Assembly (NCBI RefSeq): GCF_900105755.1
Contig: NZ_FNTQ01000001.1
Span: 9,300,001 to 9,364,000 of the forward strand
DNA length: 64,000 nucleotides
Reading direction: 5' to 3'
From: Streptomyces sp. Ag109_O5-10
GTDB taxonomy: Bacteria > Actinomycetota > Actinomycetes > Streptomycetales > Streptomycetaceae
Below the pieces are notes generated by a model. The model searched no databases, was not told the origin of the DNA, and was given only the letters and a program-made list of their open reading frames with translations. The position numbers and the translations under genes are program-made. Shown here piece after piece: positions 17,190 through 25,867 of the stretch (position 1 is the first letter of the stretch; each line of letters opens with the position of its first letter).

Positions 17190-18367
17190 CGGGTTCGGCC
17201 TCCGCGGTGCGTCGGGTCGTCGATCACGTCGGGTTCGGCCACCAGCCGCAGGCCGGCGCGTTCGGGCCGGATGTGCGGGCCGGTCGCCGCGGGCCGGGGT
17301 GGAGCGGCGTCGGCCGGTGACATCCGGGACTCGTTGACGACGATCCCGATGCCCGGGCGATCGCCCAGGACGATGCCTCCGTCGTCGAACTGCTGGTCGA
17401 CGTCGAGACCGAGGGGGAAGTGAAGGTCCTGGACTTCGAAGGTCAGCAGGTTCGGTACGGCGGCGGCGGCGTGCGCCACCGGGTTCGCGTTGTACGCCAC
17501 GGGGCTCACCGGCAGGTCGTGGGCGTGGGCGAGCGTCGCGACGCGGAGGAAGTGAGTGATCCCCCATACGTTGCCGACCTGCACGATGTCCACCGCGTTG
17601 GCGTCGAGCAGAGGGCGGTACTGCTCCAGTCCGGTCAGGTTCTCGCCGCTGGCGATCGCCGCGCGCACCTTTCCGCGCAGCGAGGCCATGCCGGCCGCAT
17701 CCCATCGGCGCAGCGGTTCCTCCACCCAGGTGAGGTCCATGCGCTCCTCGATGGCCGCGACATACCGGGCCGCCTGGGCGTGGTTCCACGACTCGTTGGC
17801 GTCGAACATGAGCGCCGGCCGGCGGGAGTTGCGGCTCAGGACGTCGCGCATGATCTCCAGCCGGGGCAGGTCGCGGTCGAGGTCGCGGCCGCCCTTCAGC
17901 TTGCCGGCCTTGAACCCGCGGTCCGCGAACCGGCCGTAGAGGACCGCGAGGTCCTCGTCGGTCAGGCCGTACTCGAGACCGGACGCGTATCCGGGGACGA
18001 AGCGCTCGCGGGCTCCGAGGGTCCGCCAGAGCGGCTCGTCGGCGGCCTTGGCCTTGATGTCCCACAGGGCCATGTCGACGGCGCCGACGGTGCCGAAGGT
18101 GGATCCCGAGTGACCGGCCTTGAACACCCAGTCGAGCATGCTGTCGTAGAGCGCCGTGACCGAGCGCGGGTCGTCGCCCTCGATCGCGGGGAAGACACGG
18201 GCGATGTCGGCATGGGCCCCGAGGCCCACTCCCTCGATTCCGCTGTCGGTCTCGATGATGAGGACGGGGACCGGCGTGGCGTGGCCCGGCTGGACACCGT
18301 TGACGTCCCCGGTGATTCTGCCCCAGTCGTGAACGGTGTTCAGACTGCGGTACCCGGTGATCTTCAT
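17186..18367 (-). CDS. Enolase-superfamily acid-sugar dehydratase (fuconate dehydratase-like)
   Basis: A 393-residue mandelate racemase/muconate lactonizing-type enzyme. The N-terminal capping domain is followed by a barrel with GFKAGKLKGG (catalytic Lys-x-Lys), the metal ligands in MFDANESWN, in VEEPL and in ASGENL, and a distal DIVQVGNVWGITHF segment. It should remove water from an aldonate to give a 2-keto-3-deoxy acid. Context (mutarotase and lactonase coupled behind it) makes L-fuconate or a related deoxy-aldonate the likely substrate. It lies 31 bases after the second ABC permease on the same strand. Family assignment is firm; the substrate is not. Confidence 0.85.
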   Translation of the reverse strand: MKITGYRSLNTVHDWGRITGDVNGVQPGHATPVPVLIIETDSGIEGVGLGAHADIARVFPAIEGDDPRSVTALYDSMLDWVFKAGHSGSTFGTVGAVDMALWDIKAKAADEPLWRTLGARERFVPGYASGLEYGLTDEDLAVLYGRFADRGFKAGKLKGGRDLDRDLPRLEIMRDVLSRNSRRPALMFDANESWNHAQAARYVAAIEERMDLTWVEEPLRRWDAAGMASLRGKVRAAIASGENLTGLEQYRPLLDANAVDIVQVGNVWGITHFLRVATLAHAHDLPVSPVAYNANPVAHAAAAVPNLLTFEVQDLHFPLGLDVDQQFDDGGIVLGDRPGIGIVVNESRMSPADAAPPRPAATGPHIRPERAGLRLVAEPDVIDDPTHRGGRTR

Positions 18368-18398
18368 CGGCGGTGGGTCTCCTTGCAGAGGGGAGTGG

Positions 18399-19307
18399 TC
18401 ATTCCTTGGTTCCTCCAGCTGTCATGCCTGCGACCAGGAAGCGCTGGGAAAACAGGAAGACGACCAGGACGGGCAGGATCGACACGATCGTCCCCAGTGC
18501 CAAGGTGGGCAGCTGGACGGAGTCGGATCCCGCGGAGCTGGGATTGAAAGCCGGGGTTGACGCCAGGAGCGAGGTGAGCCCGACCTGGATCGGATAGCCG
18601 TCGCTCGAAGGCAGCATCACGAACGGGAGGAAGAAGTTGTTCCAGTTCTGTACGAAGCTGAAGAACGCCACCAGGGCGACGACCGGGGCGGCCAGCGGAA
18701 GGGCGACCCGGGTGAAGACCTGGAATCCGCTGCAGCCGTCGATGCGCGCGGCGGCGAGGATGTCACGGGGGATGCTGGTCGAGAAGTAGATGTAGGTGAG
18801 ATAGACGCCGAACGGGAAGAACGACATGGGCAGGATCACCGACAGCGGGCTCCCGATCAGGTTGACGCTGTTCAGTTCGAGGAAGATGGGCAGCACCAGC
18901 GCGGTGTTGGGGATCAGCATGACGACGAGCGTCAGCACCAGCAGCGCCTGCCGAAGCCTGAACTCCGTGAGCGCGAGGGCGTAGCCGGCGGGGATGCTCA
19001 CGACGAGCGTGATCACCAGAGCGCCGATCGCGTACAGCGCGGAGTTCCCGATCCAGGTGGTCACGGCACCGTCCTGGAAGTCGAACAACTGGTGCCAGTT
19101 GGCGACGAGGTCCGACCACGACCCGAGCGAGAACGGGTCCGAGACGACGAGGGACTTCGAGGACTTCGTGACCGCGAGCAGCAGCCAGACGATCGGGATG
19201 GCGAAGAACAGGAGGAAGACGACGAGGACGACGCCTACGAGGGACCGGCCGCTCCACCCGCTCAGGCTCGGCCGGCGGCGTGCGGCGGAGAGTGCTGCCA
19301 TGGTCAT
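18399..19307 (-). CDS. Carbohydrate ABC transporter permease (MalG-like)
   Basis: A 302-residue membrane protein with about six transmembrane helices. The cytoplasmic EAA loop is visible as ILAAARIDGCSGFQVFTRVA, and the C-terminus (SQRFLVAGMTAGGTKE) is characteristic of CUT1 permeases. ATG 19307 overlaps the stop of the preceding permease gene by ATGA. It pairs with the 19304-20257 permease and the lipoprotein to import an oligo- or monosaccharide. No ATPase gene is in the island, so a shared MsiK-type ATPase encoded elsewhere probably powers it, as is usual in Streptomyces. Confidence 0.93.
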   Translation of the reverse strand: MTMAALSAARRRPSLSGWSGRSLVGVVLVVFLLFFAIPIVWLLLAVTKSSKSLVVSDPFSLGSWSDLVANWHQLFDFQDGAVTTWIGNSALYAIGALVITLVVSIPAGYALALTEFRLRQALLVLTLVVMLIPNTALVLPIFLELNSVNLIGSPLSVILPMSFFPFGVYLTYIYFSTSIPRDILAAARIDGCSGFQVFTRVALPLAAPVVALVAFFSFVQNWNNFFLPFVMLPSSDGYPIQVGLTSLLASTPAFNPSSAGSDSVQLPTLALGTIVSILPVLVVFLFSQRFLVAGMTAGGTKE

Positions 19308-20257
19308 TCCTTCTCGAACAGGCCGCCGCGGGTCACGAACACCCAGGACAGCAGGAGTGCTACGACCAGCAGGATCAGCGAGATCGCGGCCGCGCCGTTG
19401 AAGTCGTTCTGCTGGAAGGCGTACTGGTAGGCCAGCTGGTTGAGCGAGTAGTCGTTGGGCACCACCGCGTTGCTGGCCTGGCTGAGCAACTGCGGCTCGA
19501 CGAACAGCTGGGTGCCTGCCGCGAGCGACATGACGCCCATGTACGCGACCCACTTGCGCAGCATCGGAAGCTGGATCCGCAGCGCGATCTGGACGGCGTT
19601 CGCACCGTCGATGCGGGCGGCCTCGATCACCTCGGTGCTGATGTTGTTGAGGGCGCCGTACATGATGAGGATCCATCCGCCTGCTCCGGTCCAGAAGGCG
19701 ATGATCGCGAAGATCGCCGGAAGGTGGCCGGGCTGGATCACCTGCACGAAGCTCTCGAACCCCATCGCCTTGAGCAGACCGCTGACCGGGCTCGCGGTCG
19801 GGTCGAGGACGAAGAGCCACAACAGGACGCTGGACGCGCCCGCGAGCGCGCCGGGCAGGTAGTAGACGAAGCGCAGCGTCGTGCTCACCCACCGCACGCC
19901 GATGGCGTGGACCACCAGCGCCAGGCCGACGACGAACACGACCAGGCCGAGGAGCCAGATGACGAGATAGGCGGTCACGTGGAACACGGCCGGCCAGAAC
20001 CGGAAGTCTTCGACGACCATGGTGAAGTTGTCGATGCCCGCGAATCCGCCGTCGGCGTTCGTGAAGGCGAGGACCACGGCGTAGAGCGACGGCGCGATCC
20101 CGAAGACGACGGTGAGCAAGGCGTAGGGCGAGACGAAGAGATAGCCGATCGGACTGCGAGCGGAGGCGCGGCCGGCCGCCCGGCCGCTGCCCCGGCCCGG
20201 CCGCCGACGCCCGGAGGCGTCAACGGCCGGCCGGTCACCCGGAGGAGCCAGGGTCAT
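19304..20257 (-). CDS. Carbohydrate ABC transporter permease (MalF-like)
   Basis: A 317-residue CUT1-family membrane protein. After a basic, Pro/Gly-rich cytoplasmic N-terminus, the first helix begins at IGYLFVSPYALLTVVFGIAP. The EAA motif is VIEAARIDGANAVQIALRI. About six helices are predicted by eye. It starts one base after the stop of the substrate-binding lipoprotein and overlaps the next permease, so the transport genes form one transcript. Confidence 0.93.
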   Translation of the reverse strand: MTLAPPGDRPAVDASGRRRPGRGSGRAAGRASARSPIGYLFVSPYALLTVVFGIAPSLYAVVLAFTNADGGFAGIDNFTMVVEDFRFWPAVFHVTAYLVIWLLGLVVFVVGLALVVHAIGVRWVSTTLRFVYYLPGALAGASSVLLWLFVLDPTASPVSGLLKAMGFESFVQVIQPGHLPAIFAIIAFWTGAGGWILIMYGALNNISTEVIEAARIDGANAVQIALRIQLPMLRKWVAYMGVMSLAAGTQLFVEPQLLSQASNAVVPNDYSLNQLAYQYAFQQNDFNGAAAISLILLVVALLLSWVFVTRGGLFEKE

Positions 20258-20258
20258 T

Positions 20259-21629
20259 TCAGTTCACCTTGTATCCGTTGACCTTGGCCTGGTTCTCGAT
20301 GGCCGTCTGCCAGGTCGGCAGCAGGTCCACGATCGACTTGCCGCCGGTGATCCCCGGGGTGATCGTCTTCGCCCAGATCGCCTCCTGGCTGAACATGGGG
20401 TAACCCCAGCCGTCCCAGACCTGCGACGCCGCGGTCACGACCGGCTGCAGCGGGGTGGCGTAGTACTTGCTCGCCTCCTGCTTGGCGACCCACTTCTGCG
20501 CGGCGGGCGCGTAGGCCGGGTAGCCCGGTGCGACATCAACCTGGTACTCGTCGGCGGTGGTGACGAACTGGACGAACTTCTCGGCGGCCTTGAGGTTCTT
20601 CGAATGGCTGGAGACGAACCAGGTTCCGCCACCCACGTTGCCCGTCACCGCCCCGCTCTCGCCCTTCCACGGCAGCGGCGCGGCGACGCCGAGCTGGCCG
20701 GCCGGCACGTTGAGCGACTGGGGGTTGTTGAAGATCGCGCCGGCGTACCAGGCCGGACCCGGCATCATCAGCACCTTGCCCGTGTACTTCTTCAGGAACT
20801 CGGGGGTGAACACGCTGACCGCCGGCACGGTTCCGTTGTCACGGAGGGTGTCGAGCAGCGAGGCCGCCCGCCTGCACTCGGTCGAGTCGGTCTTCACGGT
20901 GAGGGACTCGGGGCCGGGCACGTCATTGGCCTGGCACTTGCTTCCCCACATGAACACCTCGGGCGTCCAGGCGTCGCCGGCCGTTCCGACGATGTAGCCG
21001 GGGTGCTCCTTGGCGACCTTCTCGCCGAGCGCCTGGTACTCCTCCCACGTGGTGGGGACGGCGTATCCGAACTTGTCCAGCAGGGACTTGTTGTACCAGA
21101 GCACCGCCTGGGCGAGGTCGTTGCGCAGGCAGTACAGGCGGCCGTCCACAGTGCAGGGGTTGAGCGAGCCTTCGGTGAAGTTGCCGAGCGTGTCCTTCGG
21201 GACCAGGCCCTTGTCCAGCACGGCCGCGAACGCCTGCTTGCCGCCGCTCTTCTGACTGGCCCACGCGGCGTCGTTGTTCTGGCTGGAGAAGACGACGTCG
21301 GGCCAGCCGCTGCCGGCGCGGTCGAAGAGCTGCATCTTCGTCCGGAAGGAGTTGGACCCGTTGGCCGACCCGTCGTAGGTGACGACCTTGATCTTGATGT
21401 CCGGGTTCGCCTTCTGGAACGCCTTCGCGGCAGCCTGTCGGTCCGCGTCCACCCAGACGGTGATCGTCGAGGAGGCCTCCTGCTTGACCTCGGGAAAGCC
21501 ATACGCCCCGTTCACCGAGCTTCCTCCGCCCCCGCAACCGGCGAGGGCGAGGAGCGCCGTCGCGACGCACGCCACGGCGACGGTCGACGCTCTACGGCGC
21601 GAACGCACCCCTGTGTGGATTCCGACCAT
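20259..21629 (-). CDS. Sugar ABC transporter substrate-binding lipoprotein
   Basis: A 456-residue extracellular solute-binding protein family 1 member. The signal peptide ends in a lipobox (ALLALAGCGGGG) that anchors it outside the membrane. The first lobe starts with STITVWVDADRQAAAKAFQK, and the hinge and ligand regions include DVVFSSQNNDAAWA and the WDGWGYPMFSQEA tail. ATG 21629 has the RBS AAAGGACA. It is the first gene of the minus-strand operon ending with the lactonase at 16018. A double ATACGTAT operator lies about 60-95 bases upstream. Confidence 0.93.
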   Translation of the reverse strand: MVGIHTGVRSRRRASTVAVACVATALLALAGCGGGGSSVNGAYGFPEVKQEASSTITVWVDADRQAAAKAFQKANPDIKIKVVTYDGSANGSNSFRTKMQLFDRAGSGWPDVVFSSQNNDAAWASQKSGGKQAFAAVLDKGLVPKDTLGNFTEGSLNPCTVDGRLYCLRNDLAQAVLWYNKSLLDKFGYAVPTTWEEYQALGEKVAKEHPGYIVGTAGDAWTPEVFMWGSKCQANDVPGPESLTVKTDSTECRRAASLLDTLRDNGTVPAVSVFTPEFLKKYTGKVLMMPGPAWYAGAIFNNPQSLNVPAGQLGVAAPLPWKGESGAVTGNVGGGTWFVSSHSKNLKAAEKFVQFVTTADEYQVDVAPGYPAYAPAAQKWVAKQEASKYYATPLQPVVTAASQVWDGWGYPMFSQEAIWAKTITPGITGGKSIVDLLPTWQTAIENQAKVNGYKVN

Positions 21630-21684
21630 GAGATGTCCTTTGTCCTGTCGACTTCGTTGACGACTCCGCGCCGAGGACTGTAGA

Positions 21685-21722
21685 GCATACGTATTATGTT
21701 TGTCACGAGCTCGATACGTATC
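21685..21722 (-). promoter_or_regulatory. Double ATACGTAT operator upstream of the sugar transport operon
   Basis: On the minus strand the first copy reads CAAACATAATACGTATGC (21702-21685), sharing the AAACATNATACGTATGC core with the sites at 24691 and 25803. A second copy, the perfect palindrome GATACGTATC, is at 21713-21722, with its centre 27 bases from the first. The pair sits in front of the lipoprotein gene, where a GntR/FadR dimer pair could repress the operon. Confidence 0.75.
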
Positions 21723-22846
21723 ACTTTGAGCAGCTGCTGTCGGTGAGATCTTGTGGGGTCCGCAGCGAACGGTGGCCTGGTGATTGCCCTGGGCTTCGGG
21801 TCTGCAGGCAGGTTCTCTCGGCAACTCGGGCCTGCTGAAGCCGACCGCGATCAGGAGACGCTCAACTCGGCCCCGCCGACGCGCGATTGAGTCGCTCTTG
21901 ACGGACGCGGAGTGGCCGTGTCCGGTCGCTGCCGACGGCGCCGACTGCAGGGCCGGGGTGTACATCCGGATGCGTCCTGTCAGCCGATGCCCTGGCGCAT
22001 GACCCGCCGCCTCGCTCGAGCGGATGTCCCGGCGGGAATCACCGGTCGGAGCCGTCGAATTCGCAGCGCAGCCGCCGCACGGGAGGTACTCCGGCAGTCC
22101 GAGACCGTGACGGACAGCAGCGCCACGGCCGCTTTCCCGCAGACCTCCGCCGCAGCCCGTCTCGACCCCGCAGCCCCCACCGTTCGGCCCCCGTCCTGCG
22201 AAGTCCCCCCGTGCCAGAACGGGTGCCTGGCACACATCCGAGGCACCCAACTGCCTGAAGCACGCCACGAAGTGGACGCCGCGCCTGCCGGTGCCCTGGC
22301 CACAGCCTGGAACGCGTGCCGCACGCCCTGTGCACCGGCGTGGTCACAGCCGTCCGTCTCCCCGCGCCCTCCCACCCGTCGGAGCTCGGTGCCCGGCTCA
22401 CCTCGCTCGGGGCGTCCCCGTATACGGTGATGGATATCGAGCGCCGGCATCGACTGAGCGCCGACGCCCTGCGCGAGCCGGCCGCCGTGACCCGAACGCG
22501 GCGCGGGACTATGCCGACGCCTGCCTTGCCGCTCCCGGGAATGCCGAACCACTGAGGCAGCAGCGGCGGTGGTGATCCGCGGGAGCGGGGGATGAGGGTG
22601 GCGGCCAGGCCGTCGTCGGCTCGCGCCGATCCGGCACACCGGTGGGACCGCACCCTTGTGGCTGGAGGTGCGCCTCTCCCTGAAGAGCGGGCCGGTCGGC
22701 GCGTCAAGACCGACGATGACCGTTGCGCCGACACTTTGCTCTCGCATGTCGCGAACGACCCGCCGGCCGAAGGCGTCGGCTCCGACTCGTCCCGCCGAGA
22801 CCGCCGCGGTGCCGAGTCGGCTGAGGACTAGGGCAAGGGGAGAGCC
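21723..22846. other. Gene-poor stretch
   Basis: No supported gene. Frames open on both strands have mixed codon bias and no recognisable domain. The segment separates the transport operon from the dehydrogenase operon and may contain debris of a lost gene. Confidence 0.5.
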
Positions 22847-23608
22847 TTATCGGCCGAGCCAGCCACCGTCGACCGGCAGGATCGTTCCGGAGACGTAGCG
22901 CGCGGCGTCCGACGCCAAGAAGACAGCAGCGCCCGCGATGTCCTCCGCTGTTCCCCACCGCCCTGCCGGGATCCGCTCGAGGATCGCGCGGGACCGGTCG
23001 GGGTCGTCCTGAAGCGCTTGGGTGTTGTCGGTCGCGATGTAGCCCGGGGCGATGCCGTTGACGGTCACACCACGTCCGGCCCACTCGTTCGAAAGCGCCC
23101 GGATCAGTCCCGCCACGCCGGACTTGGCCGCCGCATACCCCGGCACATTGATACCGCCCTGGAACGAGAGCAGGGAGGCGGTGAAGACGATGCGCCCGTG
23201 CTGCGCCTCCAGCATCCGCCGTCCGAGAATCTGGCTGAGCACGAAGGTGCTCGTGAGATCGACTTCGAGCACCTCGTCGAACCATTCGAGGGGATGCTCG
23301 GCTGCGGGAGCGCGGCGGATGGTCCCGGCGTTGTTGACCAAGATGTCCACCGGGCGCTCGCCTGCGGCGAGTTCCTCGCCGAGCCGGGTCACCTGCCGCC
23401 GGTCCGCGAAATCCACACGGTGTCCCGAGAACTCACGGCCGAGCTCGCGCACGCGGTCTCCGATAGCCGATGAGGCCGGATCGAGGGTGGCGGAGAGTCC
23501 GACGATGTCGGCGCCCGCGGCGGCCAGAGCCTCGGCGACGGCGAATCCGATTCCCCGCTTGGCCCCCGTCACGACGGCCAGGCGCCCGGTCAGGTCGAAC
23601 AGGTTCAT
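22847..23608 (-). CDS. Short-chain dehydrogenase/reductase (KduD-like sugar-acid dehydrogenase)
   Basis: A 253-residue classical SDR. The cofactor motif is VTGAKRGIGFA, NNAG is at ILVNNAGTIRRA, and the catalytic residues are Ser in TASLLSF, with Tyr and Lys in YAAAKSG. The ending VSGTILPVDGGW is standard. It resembles 2-deoxy-3-ketogluconate/KduD-type and 2-keto-3-deoxy-L-fuconate dehydrogenases. It would oxidise the product of the dehydratase. ATG 23608 overlaps the stop of the upstream alcohol dehydrogenase gene (ATGA), so the two are coupled. The substrate is inferred. Confidence 0.88.
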   Translation of the reverse strand: MNLFDLTGRLAVVTGAKRGIGFAVAEALAAAGADIVGLSATLDPASSAIGDRVRELGREFSGHRVDFADRRQVTRLGEELAAGERPVDILVNNAGTIRRAPAAEHPLEWFDEVLEVDLTSTFVLSQILGRRMLEAQHGRIVFTASLLSFQGGINVPGYAAAKSGVAGLIRALSNEWAGRGVTVNGIAPGYIATDNTQALQDDPDRSRAILERIPAGRWGTAEDIAGAAVFLASDAARYVSGTILPVDGGWLGR

Positions 23609-24623
23609 GACGCGCTCACCTCGACGAGCAGCTTCATCGCCTGCCCGGTCTCAAGGAGGCCGAAGGCCGATTCCACCTCTCGCAGGGGGACGGTACCCGT
23701 GATGAGCTTCCCGGCCGGGACGGCACCCTCGGCCAAGAGCTCGATGGCACGCTCGAAGTCGCGGCGTTGGTAGACCCGTGCACCGAGCAACCTCAGTTCC
23801 CGCCAGAACACGCGGTGCAGGTCGACGGGCCGCGGCTGCGCATGGATGGCCACCACCACGAGCGTGCCGCGGACCTTCGCCAGGCTGGTGGCGCCGAGCA
23901 CGGCGGCGGCCGAGCCGGAGACTTCGAACACGACGTCCGCTCCGGCGCCGTTCGTCCACTCCTCCACCCAGGCGACCTGGTCGACCGACAGGGGGTCCAG
24001 CGTCGTCAGCCCCATCTCCTCGGCGGCGGCCCGGCGGGTCGGGTCGATCTCGGCGATCACGACCTCGGCACCGAACGCGGCGGCGACGATCGCGATCAGA
24101 ACGCCGATCGGGCCCGCACCGATGACGACCGCCTTGTCGCCCGCGGCGAGTTCGGACCGTCGTACGTCGTGAACGGCCACCGCGACGGGCTCCACGAGCG
24201 CGGCGTCTCGCAGCGAGATCCCCGAGGGCAGCCGCACGAGTGTCGACGCCGGTACGTTCCAGTACTCCTGAAGGGCTCCGGGGCTGTCGATGCCTATGAA
24301 GTCCAGGTTCTGGCAGATGTGCTCGTTCCCCGCACGGCAGGCAGGACAGGTGTCGTCCCAGGCCAGCGGCATGACGGTCACCGCATCGCCCACCGACCAG
24401 CCCTCCACGCCGGCGCCGAGGGTGACGACCGTGCCCGACATCTCGTGTCCGATCGTCGCCGGCTTGCTGACCCGGCCCTCCATGTCCCCGTGGAACACAT
24501 GGAGGTCCGTGCCGCAGATTCCGACGTACGCCACGGCGATTCGGACCTCCCCGCACGCAGCTCAGCCGGTTCCTGCTCCTCGACGGTCATCGTGCGGGCA
24601 CCCACGTAGCTTGCCGCCAACAT
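23605..24623 (-). pseudogene. Zinc-dependent alcohol dehydrogenase (threonine/sorbitol-dehydrogenase type) with an N-terminal frameshift
   Basis: The main frame contains VGICGTDLHVFHGDMEG (catalytic Cys), IGHEMSG (catalytic His/Glu), a four-Cys structural zinc lobe (CPACRAGNEHIC) and the Rossmann motif GAGPIGVL. Upstream, ATG 24623 has a strong AGGAGG RBS and encodes LAASYVGARTMTVEEQEP in a different frame. The two frames meet at a run of four C (plus strand, 24549-24552); one extra base would restore a complete enzyme of about 340 residues. It is either a recent single-base deletion or a homopolymer sequencing error. Downstream coupling with the SDR gene argues that the gene is normally functional. 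Confidence 0.8.
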
Positions 24624-24690
24624 ACCGATCGGCTCCTCCTCGCCATGTCGCAGGCCGCGCCGGCCCCCAGGGGTTGCGCAGCCTAGCATG

Positions 24691-24707
24691 AAACATAATA
24701 CGTATGC
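24691..24707. promoter_or_regulatory. ATACGTAT operator between divergent dehydrogenase genes
   Basis: AAACATAATACGTATGC, with the palindromic core ATACGTAT at 24698-24705, lies between the minus-strand alcohol dehydrogenase start (24623) and the plus-strand aldo-keto reductase. It is the same 17-base sequence as the minus-strand copy at 21701-21685, so one regulator probably controls all these promoters. Confidence 0.75.
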
Positions 24708-24729
24708 TGTCGTGGTAGAACTCGACCTC

Positions 24730-25761
24730 GTGACCAGCAAGCAACCGCCACGCGACCACCCATCCACGGAAGAGACGCTGCCCGTCCGGAGCCTGCGTAC
24801 CGGGCATCAGCTCACGGAATTGGGCCTGGGCGCAGCCCAGTTCGGCAATCTGTTCACCGAGACGACCGACGAGGAGTCGTCTCGCGCCGTCGGAGCTGCG
24901 GCCGAGGAAGGGATCCGCTACCTCGACACCGCGCCGCACTACGGCCTCGGGCTGTCAGAACGTCGCCTGGGGGACGCCCTGCGTGCGACCGCCCGGCAAG
25001 GCGTGGTCATCTCCTCGAAGGTCGGGCGTCTGCTCGTGGACAGCCCGGACACGGCTCACCGGCTCGACGACGACGGGTTCGTCGTCCCGGCGACGAAGAG
25101 GCGGGTCTGGGACTTCAGCCGCGACGGGATCCTTCGTTCCGTGGAGGAGTCGCTGGGGCGGCTCGGGACGGACCGGGTCGATATCGCCTATCTGCACGAT
25201 CCGGACGACCACTGGCGGGCGGCATCGTCGAGCGGGATCGCCGCTCTGGCCGAGCTTCGGGACCAGGGCGTCGTCGGTGCCATCGGCGCCGGCATGAACC
25301 AGGCGGCGATGCTGGCCGAGTTCGTGAGGCGGACCGACGTCGACGTGGTGATGGTCGCCGGACGGTTCACTCTTCTCGACCAATCGGCACTGGACGACCT
25401 GCTGCCTGTCGCCGGCGCCCGCGGCGTGGGCGTCGTCGCCGCGGCGGTCTACAACTCCGGGCTGTTGAGCAATGCGGCCGTGAACGGCTCGGCGTACTAC
25501 GACTACGGGGCAGCGCCGCGGTCCGTCGTCGAACGCGCTGCCGGCATCGCGGCCGTCTGTGAGCGACACGGCGTGGAGCTTCCCGCCGCCGCCATCCAGT
25601 ACCCGCTGCGCCACCCCGCGGTCACCTCCGTGGTGACCGGAATGCGCACCGAGGAGCATGTGCGCAGCAATGTCGCGCGGTATCGGGCGGTGATCCCGGA
25701 GGCGCTGTGGGAGGAGCTGCACGGCACAGGACTGGTCCCGGACCCCGCCCGCACACGTTAG
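24730..25761 (+). CDS. Aldo/keto reductase (L-fucose 1-dehydrogenase-like)
   Basis: A TIM-barrel oxidoreductase with LTELGLGAAQFGNLF, the catalytic Asp and Tyr in IRYLDTAPHYGLGLSE, Lys in VVISSKVGR and His in YLHDPDDH, followed by LLDQSALDDLLPVA. This pattern matches the AKR branch with D-threo-aldose/L-fucose 1-dehydrogenase and pyridoxal 4-dehydrogenase. It would oxidise the sugar at C1 to the lactone. The frame is open from ATG 24688, but that codon abuts the operator core, so GTG 24730 is preferred. It is divergent from the alcohol dehydrogenase operon. Confidence 0.83.
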   Translation: MTSKQPPRDHPSTEETLPVRSLRTGHQLTELGLGAAQFGNLFTETTDEESSRAVGAAAEEGIRYLDTAPHYGLGLSERRLGDALRATARQGVVISSKVGRLLVDSPDTAHRLDDDGFVVPATKRRVWDFSRDGILRSVEESLGRLGTDRVDIAYLHDPDDHWRAASSSGIAALAELRDQGVVGAIGAGMNQAAMLAEFVRRTDVDVVMVAGRFTLLDQSALDDLLPVAGARGVGVVAAAVYNSGLLSNAAVNGSAYYDYGAAPRSVVERAAGIAAVCERHGVELPAAAIQYPLRHPAVTSVVTGMRTEEHVRSNVARYRAVIPEALWEELHGTGLVPDPARTR

Positions 25762-25779
25762 TTCTCCCGGGCCCCAAGT

Positions 25780-25820
25780 AAACATCGTACGAATCTTGTG
25801 GCAAACATCATACGTATGCT
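25780..25820 (+). promoter_or_regulatory. Tandem ATACGTAT-type operators upstream of the secreted beta-helix gene
   Basis: An exact copy AAACATCATACGTATGCT occupies 25803-25820 and a weaker copy AAACATCGTACGAATCT occupies 25780-25796. They lie 23 bases apart and 48 bases or more upstream of the ATG at 25868. The exact copy differs from the other island sites at one base (C for A at the seventh position). Confidence 0.72.
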
Positions 25821-25867
25821 AACCCTGTGGCGGGCATCAACGCCCCAGTCACAGGAAGCGATCGAAC

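Noticed and set aside
20259..22268. Long N-terminal extension of the sugar-binding lipoprotein frame
   Set aside because: The real start is ATG 21629 with an AAAGGACA RBS and a lipobox-containing signal peptide. The extension would read through the operator region.
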